The translations under genes were made by a program, and so were the position numbers. From Pyrus communis (Eukaryota > Streptophyta > Magnoliopsida > Rosales > Rosaceae): DNA of 64,000 bases. Where the stretch lies: positions 3,851,501 to 3,915,500 of the forward strand of contig NC_084819.1 in NCBI RefSeq assembly GCF_963583255.1, in the 5' to 3' direction. This document shows positions 22,300 through 33,052 of the stretch, one piece after another; position 1 is the stretch's first letter; each line of letters opens with the position of its first letter. Under the pieces are notes generated by a model. The model was given only the letters and a program-made list of their open reading frames with translations, was not told the DNA's origin and ran no database searches.

Positions 22300-24560
22300 A
22301 CTAGGACTTCGAATTGAGCTGTGTTGGCCGACACCTGGAAGGTGACAAAGCCATAAAGTGTAGTGATGTGGAAAATGTGAATAAATTTAAACATAAAAGT
22401 GCCTAAATATAAGAGTGCGCTGGTACGCTGGTGAGCGGGAATGAACCCATTTCATACATGATGACAAAGTATAAGTAAAGTACAGTAAGGTAGGATAAGG
22501 ATTATACCATCATAGGTAGCCACCTATACTGAGATTTGCCAAGAATCCTCGTCGATACAAAAGTTCAGCAACTAAAACCTGGAGGGGTGAAAAACAAGGG
22601 TGAGTGGGCCTGAAAATAAAGTTTTAATAAAAACACTTCAAAGCGTTATAACCCCTCGCTGTAAAACATGTATAGTTTCCAGAAAATCATACTACGTATA
22701 AGTATGAAATCAAATGCAAATCCACAATAATTCCAGAAATATGCCAATCACAATATCTCAATAGTAGCATAATAAAATCAGATGTTCATCGATCTATGCT
22801 AGCACACAAGTCGAAGTCACCTAATGCAACCTGTACGACTAAACTGATGCTCATCAATCTATGCTAGCACACAAGTCGGAGTTGCCTAATGCAACCTGTA
22901 CGACAGGATTGGGTGTAATCATAATATACGCTCTAGTGCTACAATCATGTGACGACTGGTGCAATTCGCAGTCACATACGAGTCGGAGTTGCCTATTGCA
23001 ACCTATACGACATGACTGGCACATACTTGGATCCAAGGCGAGCGTGCAGTGCAGATGTGAACATACACGTGAAAGACTGACCCTGGCCCTGGGCGAGCAC
23101 TAACACCGGGTGCAGCAATGTATGATGAGCAAATAACATAAGTATAATCATGCCACAACCATTCAACAATTCTAGCCAATATTATACTATTCATGACCAT
23201 AAATATAATTAAGGCATCAAAGATTATAAGCATACATGTGCATCTCGTAGGATGTAGCATATTCCATAATTTATAGTCAATATAACATTCATCAAAGCCG
23301 TAACTTGGATTAAGGCATCCCGCAGGATCCAAAATAATTTCATAAATTCTATCATTTCGCTAATGCTTATAATTTTAGTTTAATCCAAGCGTATGTAAGA
23401 AATTCTTTTTCAAATGCATAAGTGGAAACTATCAATTATATATATACACTATAAAAAGGAAAAGATCCACTCACCTGAAATCTGCACTACAACTCCCTAG
23501 CACGAATATCGAGGCATCATGAATGATCGTCGCTTAGAACAAATATCAAATCACGTCTCAGAATTCTTATCGATAGAACATGTAACTTACACAAAACACA
23601 TCCCCAAGGATGTTCTAGAATAATTTATAACCCATTGATCAAAAGTCCACCGTCTGTCAAAGGTCGACGGTAGGGTCCACAACCCTATGTAACTCTATCT
23701 AGAAGATCCACACCTCAGATTTCCTATCCGTAACTTTCCAAGAGTTTTAATAAGCTTCTAGAACAACATCCTAAAGTTTTGGAAATCCAATGGTTGGATC
23801 TTCGCCAATCACTAAAATTAAGTGGATGCTGACGATTATATTTACAAACTTAGAAAACCCATCCAGGAAAATCCGTATGTTAGATTCCCGATTCGTCAGT
23901 TCCTAATATTCCTAAATATTATGTACTATTATATATTAAAGTTTGGTGACGATCCAATGGTCGGATTGTCGAATCATATAATAACCAAGTGGCGGCCCTT
24001 AACGAAAATATAACCAAACAACATAATTTCATCAATCGGATGTCTAATATGAAATTGGGGCACCCATTGTAGCCTAGGGAGGTCAAGGGGTGTCTTTGCC
24101 CACGCGGTGGCCGACTGCCCCGACTCGTCGGAAAATCAATTATTTCCAAAAATTACCAAATTTCATATAAATGAAGATCTCAATGAGTAGAGCAAGTTTT
24201 ATACTTGTGGCCAAGTCCAATTTGGCTGGAAAAAGCTCCAATTTCCCTCGAACTCGCCGGAAACCCTAGAAATGGGTGGCTTCGATCCATCACCTTCGGT
24301 GTTCCGCCACCCCTATAATTGTTTAGGCTTTGTTCCAGGCCTCAAGATGAGTGTTTTGGTGGTGGTAATTGAAGGAAAACGGTTCACAATTGGAAGATCA
24401 ACACCTAGACACCCTCGGACCTGTCGGTGTTCCAGCGCACAATCGAGGCTTAAATCTCGTCGGGTTTGGTTGAAAATTGATGGGAAAGTGGAAGGAAAAT
24501 GATTTGGTAGTGGTGGGGAGCTTTCATTTGCTCGGAAAATTCCGTGAGGGCGTCGAATAT
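22300..24560. mobile_element. Long LTR-like retroelement remnant
   Basis: This stretch differs from its surroundings in composition, with a higher GC patch at 23950-24560. It carries internal short tandem units (22785-23020) built around GCTAGCACACAAGTCGGAGT, with CCTAATGCAACCTGTACGAC repeated two to three times. It has no gag or pol and no convincing gene; the open frame at 24272-24502 resembles no protein I know. The texture is like the long LTRs of plant Gypsy elements, but I could not find matched ends. Confidence 0.35.
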
Positions 24561-24629
24561 GGGCGCTGGCCGAACAGGGTCGGGTGAAATAAACGGATCA
24601 AGGGGAAGAAGTTTTTGATTGGGTGCCAC

Positions 24630-25125
24630 TCCCCTCTAGATCCATACCAAACCAATCTCGAACACCATTCGGTACAAGAATCGGGATTACATATTCAATG
24701 GTTCGGGAATCCCAGACCGAACTGAAAAAATATATATTTATTTTGGTTCCATGCATGTTGAATGTTGAATTTAATTAGTTTGATGGTAGACTATATTAGA
24801 AAGAGAAGTATGAAATTAAGTTGTTTGGAACTTTCGAGTGTCAATTTGACTTGGTATGCATGAATTGGCAATTGATATGAAATTTCAAATTGACATGAGA
24901 TAAAAAGCCTAAATTTCAATTGGCAATAAAATTTCAGATCAAAAATCCAAATTTTAGCCCACATCCTAAAAACCTCAAATTTCATCCCAAAAACCAAAAT
25001 CAAGTCTTGATTTATCTCGGTTTGGGATTGATCTTTAAATTCCCGTTCCGAAAATTTTCGATTTGGAATTTAGAATCCTATATTCGGTTTGAAATCCCAT
25101 ACCGAATCACCTCTAATTATTTCTA
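24630..25125. mobile_element. Relative of the 13659-14019 element, inverted
   Basis: It contains AAACCAATCTCGAACACC, ATTCGGTACAAGAATCGGG and, at the right end, ATACCGAATCACCTCTAA, the inverse of the AGGGGTGGTTCGGTA start of the 13.66 kb element. The ends are eroded. Confidence 0.45.
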
Positions 25126-26372
25126 GAGAATGAATCGGTGGAGACTTGAGAAATGCCATGCACCTCAACCCCTACAAGTCCACTAAATATGCGCCTTAGA
25201 GAAAATACTAGGTATCCGGATGCATTTGTAATGACACTTTTTAGTTTCCTTCAATAACTCACAAATCAAAAAAAATTTATGAAACATCATTTTTTTTGTT
25301 GCTTAATTCACCATCAAACTGTCAATCTCGGAAATTAATTTTACAATGTCATAACTTCAAAGTACATAATTCCATAACTTAAGTCTCAAACCTTCAATCT
25401 CAGAACTCCGAGATTATGAAGCACCATGAAAATTGCAACAACGAAAATTATAATACAAAGGCTATCCAAAGTTTTAAAGTATCAGATACCAAAATAAGTT
25501 CAAAAATATAGTGTTTGATATAAACTCCACACTTTCTAGTAAGAGAAAGAAAGGGCAAATGTTGTCAGGAATTTTCGACAGCAGCAACAAATACAACACA
25601 GCAACATTAGATTTCAGCAACTTCAAAGTTGCTAGCATCAGCAGATTTGACAAATTCAATGCACAAATAATAGAATCACAAAATGAAGATATGAATACTA
25701 ATAATAATTTCAATCATTCTAAGTGGTTTGGAACTAAGAGTGTTTGAGAGAAAATGAGCATCCTATGTGTGCGCGTACGAGTGAGATGAAGAGAATGTAA
25801 TATCTATTACGTATTATTATTATTAGCATAAAATAGTCTTGTAAACCCCATGCAAAATATTAAGAGAATGTTATATGCACTATGTATTATTATTAGTGGT
25901 TTGGTTCGATTAATTTATGGTTTGTAATCAAAATCGCATACTAAACCACTTTTTCCATCTGCTGCAAGCACTAGCGCAGAAGATCATAACAGCCAGGAAA
26001 TTTTTATCTTTCGCTTTTTGTATCAAGAAAAGGAGAAAATCAAATGAGAAAACCGCAAAGAGAAGGAACTAATAAGGCCACAATTTGTGCAGAAGTAAAA
26101 GACCACATAACCTGCGCATCACAAAGCACAAAGAAACCGAACAGTTTCTCGTTTGTTCTTAAAAGACTCTCTGTCCGAGTTACTCTTGGCTTGTATCTTG
26201 TAGAAATCACTGTCTATTCCCATTCTCCACATGTAATGATACAGTATGTATGGCTTCTAATAGCTGTGGTACACCGTACAGGTACACAACACGTACCTAT
26301 ATCAGTATATCACATATATTGGGTTGCAGTCTTGCAGAACAACTGAACCAAACATGCCTTTTAGCCCTTTAA
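25126..26372. other. Gene-free stretch
   Basis: AT-rich sequence. A 78-residue open frame at 25511-25747 and a 100-residue frame at 26044-26346 show no recognisable domain. I do not call genes here. Confidence 0.4.
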
Positions 26373-26716
26373 GGGCTGGTTTGGTATTGCTGTGCTTTGA
26401 AAAAAAGCTGCTTCTGCTGTGCTGTGAGAATAAGCAGCTGTGAAATAAAGCAGCAGAGTGTTTGGTAAACTTTTTTGTAAAAGTGCTTTTGAAAGAAAAA
26501 AAGCAGTATTAGAGTGTTTGGTAAACTTTTATGTAAAACAGATGTGAAAAAAAGCCGGTTTTTCAAAGCTAGGTTTTGCAGCTTCTTGTTTTTGGCTTTT
26601 TTTCATCCAAAACTGTGAAAAAAAGCTGAAGCTGAGTGTTTACCAAACACAAAAACAGCTCCCAGCTTTTTTTGATAGCAGCTTTTTTCAGAATCACCTC
26701 AGTACCAAACCAGGTC
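26373..26716. mobile_element. ~344 bp Tourist-like MITE
   Basis: The left end GGGCTGGTTTGGTATTG and the right end AGTACCAAACCAGGTC are inverted repeats, with AAAAAAGCTGCT/AGCAGCTTTTTT pairing further in. TAA flanks both ends (26370-26372 and 26717-26719). The interior repeats GAGTGTTTGGTAAACTTTT twice. Confidence 0.75.
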
Positions 26717-26719
26717 TAA

Positions 26720-27525
26720 AAACAGTGAAAAGGGGCTTGGGAAAAATCGAAGAAGGGTTCCTCGGGACATTAAGGATTGCGATAGAATCTCACCACTTTG
26801 CTGTTTGCAGCTTTCTACGGAATGTTGGGTTAGAATCTATTGTTCATAGTTACTTCCACTATTTTGTAATTTAATTTTATTAGAACTTGGGAAAAGGCTT
26901 TGTTGTTGTTGGGAAATTTACGCGTAGGCCAAACTCATTAGCAAGCAGATCCTCAGGAATAAAATTAGACCACAACATGTTTTTTGGTGAAACTTTATTA
27001 GTTTTCTTCAGTCTTACATAACAAAACTAAACATTGATGTTTTGTTCTTTTTCTTGTTGCTTAAATAACCACATTAAACACTAGCTGCTAAGACATATTT
27101 ATGATTGAACAAATGGCGTACGCAACCCCAGATTGAAACTGTTTTTCTTGAAGATGATCAGATGGACAAACGAAGATTCTCAGCTAACGACGTTGATTAG
27201 AAAGTACTTAAGAAATGAAGCCCCATCATTGAACAAGCTTAACTTAAGTCCAAGAAAGGAAACAAATTTGTGCCAAAAGATAAGAAATGAAACAAGTTGA
27301 TGATCTGGAAATCCAGTGAAGCAAATCATTCAATTCTTTTCCCTTCAATTACATCGCTTGTCTGGTTCATGTCTATATCTCTATACATCTACCAGCAAAA
27401 TTACAAAATTATTGGAATCAGATTCCGAATCACAATGCCCACTGAAACAATAAACTGATTAAGGAAGATGGCTAGCTCAACTACAATGGCATGAACTCCA
27501 ACTGAACATATATAAGGAACTAAAT
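26720..27525. other. Intergenic stretch downstream of the cyclin gene
   Basis: No gene is recognised. Its right part probably includes the 3' UTR of the minus-strand cyclin T gene. Confidence 0.4.
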
Positions 27526-28476
27526 TCACAACGACGTCCTTTGTTTCTTCGTAGGATGCGAATCAACTGTTGCTTCAATTGAAACACATGACTGAGAGCT
27601 ACTGCAACTTGCACTTGGGTTTCTAGATGAAATTTCATGCTGAATGACCTTGTTATTCCTATTGTTTGACTTGGGTAGTGGTGGACGACACAGAGCCTGT
27701 TTTCCATCTGCCTTCCTTGTTAACATACCTTGCATCCGCCGAACAACCTCACGTAACTGCTGTGGCGAAACTTCAAACTCATGCCACCAAACTTTTCCAT
27801 TCATCTGAGGTACTCCGGTAGATGGTATCGGTACCTTGAGAATTTCAGCCGCAACAGCCACTGAACCAGCTGCAATGCAATGGGGCTTGAACTCCAAGCA
27901 CAATGTGGTTTGAAGGCACTCCTCAATCAAACTCTTAGTCAACATACCAAGGTCTCCAGAGCTACTACAATTCAATCTCTTTAGAGCCGAAGTAAGTGGA
28001 TCGAACGGAAGCTTAATTCGATCAAATTCAAAACCGATTGTTTGCATAACAAGTCTCTCCCCAAGCAAGATCAAATCCCTCTGCTTCCTGAAGAACTCTC
28101 TCTGCCTAATACTACCACCACTACTACTCTTTTGACTCGATTCGAATTTTTCCCCAATCTCGTACCCCACGAAAACAATGTCATTCAAAAACCTAACTTC
28201 GTCGACTAATTTGCAAGCAAGAAGCATGCTTGAAGTTGCAACAATCTTCCAATCGTTCTTGCCATGAGATTGCCGCATGTAAAATTGGTGGCACAGCATC
28301 ATCGCCGTCGAAATCGTAACCCTACCCACCTTCAATTTCGTCCCAAACTCCCTCTGAAACAAGCAGTAAGACCTCCGCAATTCCGACTCTTTCATCCGGC
28401 TAATCCCGTCCCTCCGAGATGGGGTTTCCGTTTCTATCTCCCCTTTTGTGAAATACCACTTTCCAGTTCCACCCAT
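27526..28476 (-). CDS. CYCT1: Cyclin T1-like protein (P-TEFb cyclin)
   Basis: One uninterrupted frame of 316 residues. Cyclin T pairs with CDK9/CDKC kinases to phosphorylate the RNA polymerase II C-terminal domain in the nucleus and so supports transcription elongation. It starts MGGTGKWYFTKGEIE, close to the plant cyclin T/K start (W-F-KEEIE-PSR-DGI). The first cyclin fold, about residues 30-150, contains LRRSYCLFQREFG, RVTISTAMMLCHQFY and ATSSMLLACKLVDE. A second, shorter cyclin fold follows to about residue 245, with CIAAGSVAVAAEILK and VSPQQLREVV. The tail is short and Ser-rich and ends with basic PTKKQRTSL. Length is like the short Arabidopsis CYCT1;3 class. The lack of introns is notable. 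Telo-box motifs lie just upstream. Confidence 0.88.
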   Translation of the reverse strand: MGGTGKWYFTKGEIETETPSRRDGISRMKESELRRSYCLFQREFGTKLKVGRVTISTAMMLCHQFYMRQSHGKNDWKIVATSSMLLACKLVDEVRFLNDIVFVGYEIGEKFESSQKSSSGGSIRQREFFRKQRDLILLGERLVMQTIGFEFDRIKLPFDPLTSALKRLNCSSSGDLGMLTKSLIEECLQTTLCLEFKPHCIAAGSVAVAAEILKVPIPSTGVPQMNGKVWWHEFEVSPQQLREVVRRMQGMLTRKADGKQALCRPPLPKSNNRNNKVIQHEISSRNPSASCSSSQSCVSIEATVDSHPTKKQRTSL

Positions 28477-28500
28477 TGTTCAAAGGCTCAAGCTTTTGCG

Positions 28501-28663
28501 AAACCCTAATCCCTGCTCGTTACTTCTTTTTCGTTACTTGGCTCGCACGCAATTCCTTTTGAAAACAAACAAGGACAACCCAGAATAGAAGGGATTCCCT
28601 CGCTCCTCGTTTCCCAGATTTTCCACACTTTCCCGGAAAACAAACAGAGAAACCCTAAACCCT
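28501..28663 (-). promoter_or_regulatory. Telo-box motifs in the cyclin T 5' region
   Basis: AAACCCTAA occurs at 28501-28509, 25 bp upstream of the ATG and probably in the 5' UTR, and AAACCCTAAACCCT occurs at 28650-28663. Telo-boxes are common in promoters and leaders of plant growth and translation genes. The function here is inferred. Confidence 0.5.
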
Positions 28664-28811
28664 GATTTCTTTCTACTTCGCTCGCACCCAAAGAGGAGAA
28701 ATAAAAATGAAAATTAAGGAATTATAACCACAGTAAAAATAAAAAAATAAAAAAAAATAAAAAAAACCACAGTAAAAGGAAAACCTACTCTCCGTATATA
28801 TTGGAATTTTT

Positions 28812-29010
28812 GGAAAACGATGATATCCAGATCTCTTCCACCAAGTCCTTCCCATCAAACAATTCGGATCCTTAAAATTTGATCCAACGGCTAAAGTTAT
28901 TATAATTTTTAAAGTGAGTCTCTGTTTGCAGCGGTTGTATCAAATTTCAAGAATCCAGATTAGTTGATGAGGATGACTTGGTGGAAGGGATCCGAAGAGG
29001 ATCCCTTTCT
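28812..29010. mobile_element. Second Mutator-type MITE of the 4838 family
   Basis: The 199 bp match the element at 4838-5033, with shared GATCCAACGGCTAAA, ATTATAATTTTTA, GTATCAAATTTCAA and GGTGGAAGGGATCCG. The right end ATCCCTTTCT is intact, the left end degenerate. Flanks GGAATTTTT (28803-28811) and GAAATTTTT (29011-29019) form a 9 bp duplication with one mismatch. Confidence 0.8.
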
Positions 29011-29122
29011 GAAATTTTTATTTGGTCACTATAGCATAATGGGAGTGTATAGTTACAAGACGTACCTAAAGCCCACGTTTGGTATGAAAGATTCCACGAG
29101 AATAAATAACTTATTATTTTAA

Positions 29123-30792
29123 ACCACGAGCTGGTGGCCCAATGGTAAAGAGTGGATTACGAGGCTTCTTAAAAACTAAAAACTGGAGGTCTTGAGTTCG
29201 AAACCTACTGCTGGTGTGGAAGTTAGACTTGTGGCCAGGGAGAGGCCATCTCCAACTGGAGGGTCCAGAGGGCTGAAAATAGCCCGAAAACCGTCTCCAG
29301 CCGAGGGCTAGGTTAGAGGGCTCGTGGGCCCCACAGAATCTGAAAGGGCCAAAGGGCTGGCCATAAGCAGCCAGCCAGCCCGTCCGGGCTGGGCCAGAAT
29401 GCTGAGTATTCCTGTCGGTTATAGCCGACAAGAATGTATTTATATATTTAATATAAATGTATTCATGTCGGTTATAATCGACATGAATGCTTAAACAAAA
29501 ATTTGAATCCAACGGCTAATCAATAAAAATCCAAACCAAAGAAACCTTTGTTTTGTCCTTTGATCAAAATAAGCATAAACGAAAGTTTGAAAGAATAAAA
29601 ATATTTCTATTTATAGCTAGCTGACTAGCCGTTGTATTCAAATTTTTTTTTTTATTTGGGCCAATTTTTTTTTTTTTTAATTCTTAAAAATTCAATTTTT
29701 TTGCTTCCTATAAATACCTAAACCATCCATTAAATTTAAGTTATAATGTTTTTGGTTTTTTGGGCCAGTTACCGTTGTAGTTTTTAAATTTAAATAATAA
29801 ATTATGTTTGGCACTCGGTTGAAGACGATTTTTTGTAACTAGGCTAAAACATGCCCTTTGGCCCTCGGTTGGAGACAGAGGTAAATATGACTTTGTACTG
29901 TTCATTAAAATATTAATATCTTGGAGGGCCAGAGGGCTAAAACGAGCTCTCTGGCTAGCCCTTTGTTGGAGATGGCCTAACTGACCTAGCCAAAGGGCCA
30001 TATGGCTAAAAATAACCCATTTTGACACGAAAACCATTTCCAAAACCAAGGGCTAGGTCAAAAGGCTTGTGGGCCCCACCTGGCCAAAAATGGGAGAACT
30101 AGCCAAAGGGTTGGCCAAGAGCAGTCAGCCCACTAGCCTTAGCCATCTCGCCAGCCCTATAGCCAGCCTAAACACATGCTGACGTAAGGTTACTGCTTGA
30201 CTTCCTTTTTTTTTTTTTTTTTTTTTGACGAAATTTAAAAAAAAATAGATTTTTATTTTTATTTTTTATAAATACCTAAGCCAATTCTACCCCATTTCTC
30301 ACATCTTGTTCACCATTCCATACTATCTTACCTCATTTTATTTCAATTATTCACCAATTTTTCACATCCTTTTCATTCTATAAAGATAAGAAATCCAAAG
30401 GCTTATTAATTTAGCAACAAGTGGCACTTAAAATATGTCCAAAAACCTTATTTTAATATTGTAGTTCAATTCAATTAACCATATTAATTCAATTAAAATA
30501 ATAAATTTATGTTTGGCCTATGACCCTTTGGCCCCCTCGGTTGGAGATGATTTTTTGACAAAGGGCTATGTTTGGCCTATGGCTCTTTGGCCCCCTCGGT
30601 TGGAGATGATATAAAATATGGTCTGATACTATTCATTAAAATACAATTTCTTACAAGGCTATAGGGCTAAACATGGCCTTTTGGCCCTCTTTCAGTTGGA
30701 GATGACCTGAGTCTTCCTGGCTCCTAGAAAAGGTGGATAATCGTGGCTTACCACCAGTTGTCCCCCCCCCTTTTTTTTTAAAAAAAAAAAAC
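29123..30792 (+). mobile_element. tRNA-derived SINE split by a TIR insertion
   Basis: The head (29123-29242) has a Pol III A-box, TGGCCCAATGG (29135-29145), and B-box, GAGTTCGAAACC (29194-29205). The tail (about 30709-30792) contains GGCTTACCACCAGTTGTCC and ends in C, T and A homopolymers. The 10 bp direct repeat ATTATTTTAA flanks the whole (29113-29122 and 30793-30802). Removing 29243-30708 leaves a SINE of about 200 bp. The A and B boxes place it among tRNA-related plant SINEs. Confidence 0.8.
29243..30708. mobile_element. TIR-element head-to-tail dimer inside the SINE
   Basis: The outer ends AGGCCATCTCCAACTG and CAGTTGGAGATGACCT are inverted repeats, with GAG on either side (29240-29242 and 30709-30711). 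Two similar units, 29243-29978 (736 bp) and 29979-30708 (730 bp), follow one another. Both contain GGGCTAGGT and GGGCCCCAC and end near GTTGGAGATG. The CATCTCCAAC terminus links it to the elements at 5564 and 50621. No transposase is seen. Confidence 0.7.
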
Positions 30793-30802
30793 ATTATTTT
30801 AA

Positions 30803-32034
30803 GGTTTATTGAATAGCGAAATGAAAAAAAATTACGGTCACATTAGAGACAAAAGATAGATTACTCTAGAAGAGAAATTGTTCATTCCAATCTTTCTATT
30901 TGATCCTAAAAATTATAAAGCTTACATGACTGTGTAACTATCAACTAACTATGTCCTTCTTGTGAATGTGGGCGTACCAACTCGCAATTGAGCTCGGTGG
31001 TGGTGGTTTCGAATGCGCAACTAACTTCTGCGCTGAAGTGATTACGTCGAGGAAGGAACATGTCTCAGGATTAGGTTCTAGAACCTGAAGACAATGCTAC
31101 TAGATGATTGCAAACTTCACTAATTGGTTCGCCCTTCATGGTGTCGAACGTGGAATAACTGAGGAACACCTCACTTCACTGAAGCTAATGAGATAACCTC
31201 TTGAGGCTGAAGAATAGAGAATTCTCCATCTGCCAAGACTTGGATAGATAACCAACTAACCAGTTGCAGTATTGTTCACTAATCCGAATTGGTTCTACGA
31301 CCCCAATGTTGTTAACTTATCTGAACTGAAGGTATCGCTGTTGTCAAAATAGTGTTGTTCACTCGTCCAAACTCAAGATATGTTGACAAGAAGGTTAGGA
31401 TAGTTAGTGCTTTTCTTAAAAATGTGATAAGGGTTGCGTGTTGAGCAAGGGTTTTCTCGGAGAGCGTTTTGAGTTGTTTGTTGAGTTAATGGGGCTACTT
31501 TCGTTGCAGAACCTTCTTTATTTATAAATAAATAGATAAAGCCCATGTGATAAATAGGCTTGCCGAGGCAGAGTATTGATAGGACTATACCCGACATCTT
31601 CTTAAATATTCCCCTTATCCTTTAGTGACCAGATTTCACCTCCAACCAACCTCGACTTTTTTACTTCAATAGGGATTTTGAATTTGATCTCATTATGAGA
31701 CTTATTCAACTTTATCCAATTACTTAGGCATTCTGATCATTGAGATAATTTATATTTATCCAAGGTTTTATCTCCTGGCAATTTAACGACTCGGTCAATC
31801 CATCTAACTAATCTCTTCAAAAGTCCTTTCTTCATGAGAACTTGGTCGCAACGGCCCTATTCGAGGGCTGACAGTCCATTGGCCTGGAGAATATCCATTG
31901 AGTCAAGGTTCACTATTCTTTGGTCGGCCCCTCCTCGGCCCAAACTGTCATTTTAGGCCCAAATACCTTCTCATGCTTAATCCTCTTCTAAATTCATTCA
32001 AAATGAAAAATTTACAGTCACCTATAGGCCTCGT
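30803..32034. other. Gene-free stretch
   Basis: No gene or defined element is recognised. The region 30960-31900 has a more balanced base composition than its surroundings and could be an eroded retroelement, but I cannot identify it. Confidence 0.35.
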
Positions 32035-32290
32035 TTGTTATCAATTCAATTCAATCTTCAAACCAGGGGCCAAAAGGTAAGCAAAAACAAAATATTTTAT
32101 TCGCTTTCTTGGAACAGTAGAGCCAAAATTTAATATGTTGAGTCATTTATAGATTATAACACACCTAAAGCCAATAATTTACTTTAGAAAAAATAAAATA
32201 AAATCGGTTATGCACACTCTTTTCCACATATTGCATACATCATTTTAAAATTTGATTCTCTTTTGATTTGTTTGATTTAATAATTAAAAA
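32035..32290. repeat. Dispersed repeat, copy 2
   Basis: Counterpart of 21950-22215, in the same orientation. It begins after GGCCTCGTTTGTTATC. Confidence 0.65.
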
Positions 32291-33052
32291 AGAAAAGTGA
32301 ACGGAGTGAAAAAAGATGTGCATAAATCATGTCCCACATCTTTAAACCCACCTAAGCACATATAAAATTAGCCAATCACTTTTATAGAGGAAAAAAGTGC
32401 AATTCTACTTGTATTCCAAGTCACCAACTAGGCCAAAATTATCAAATTCTCTAAATTCTACAGCCCCAAAAGTTAATCAGAAGACCCATTTTCACTAGTG
32501 TTGCATACACAACAACAATAGGAAAAATTTACATGAAATAAGAACAGGGTGACCATGTCCAAACTTAACGCACCCTGCGACATGTTATAAATTTCACATG
32601 TCGAGTCGAACGATTGGTTTTGGACATCGCCAACTTGATGCCCCTATTTCGTGTAAATCCTTTAACGGATCAAAATAGTAACAAATTATCTTGGATTTTC
32701 GTATTAGGTAAAGGTGATAAACAAATGTCACCACAAAGGCCACACTTTGTGCAAAACTAGAAAGACATAATGTTCTGATGCAACAGAATTTAATGAAACA
32801 GAACAGCTGCTCCATCTTCTGCTTAAAAGACCATTTATCCTATTTAGTCTTGTGCTGGTCTTCAGACAAGATCGAATAACGTTCGAAGCCGATCTATGCA
32901 TGTAACACGAGAGTATATATCCCCTCTAAGAGTCCAGTAACTCACAATAACATCACAAGATACATAAAATACACGAACATCACGCAAATCGGCAGTACAA
33001 TCAGGTCAGTACATGGCATTCTTCACCAACATCAGTTGAAAGATAAAATCCG

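Noticed and set aside
22785..23020. CRISPR-like short repeats
   Set aside because: Units are imperfect, adjacent and of unequal spacing, in eukaryotic DNA; they are ordinary tandem repeats in an LTR-like block.
25511..25747. 78-residue frame with Ser/Asn/Lys-rich content
   Set aside because: Composition follows local AT bias and no conserved motif is visible.
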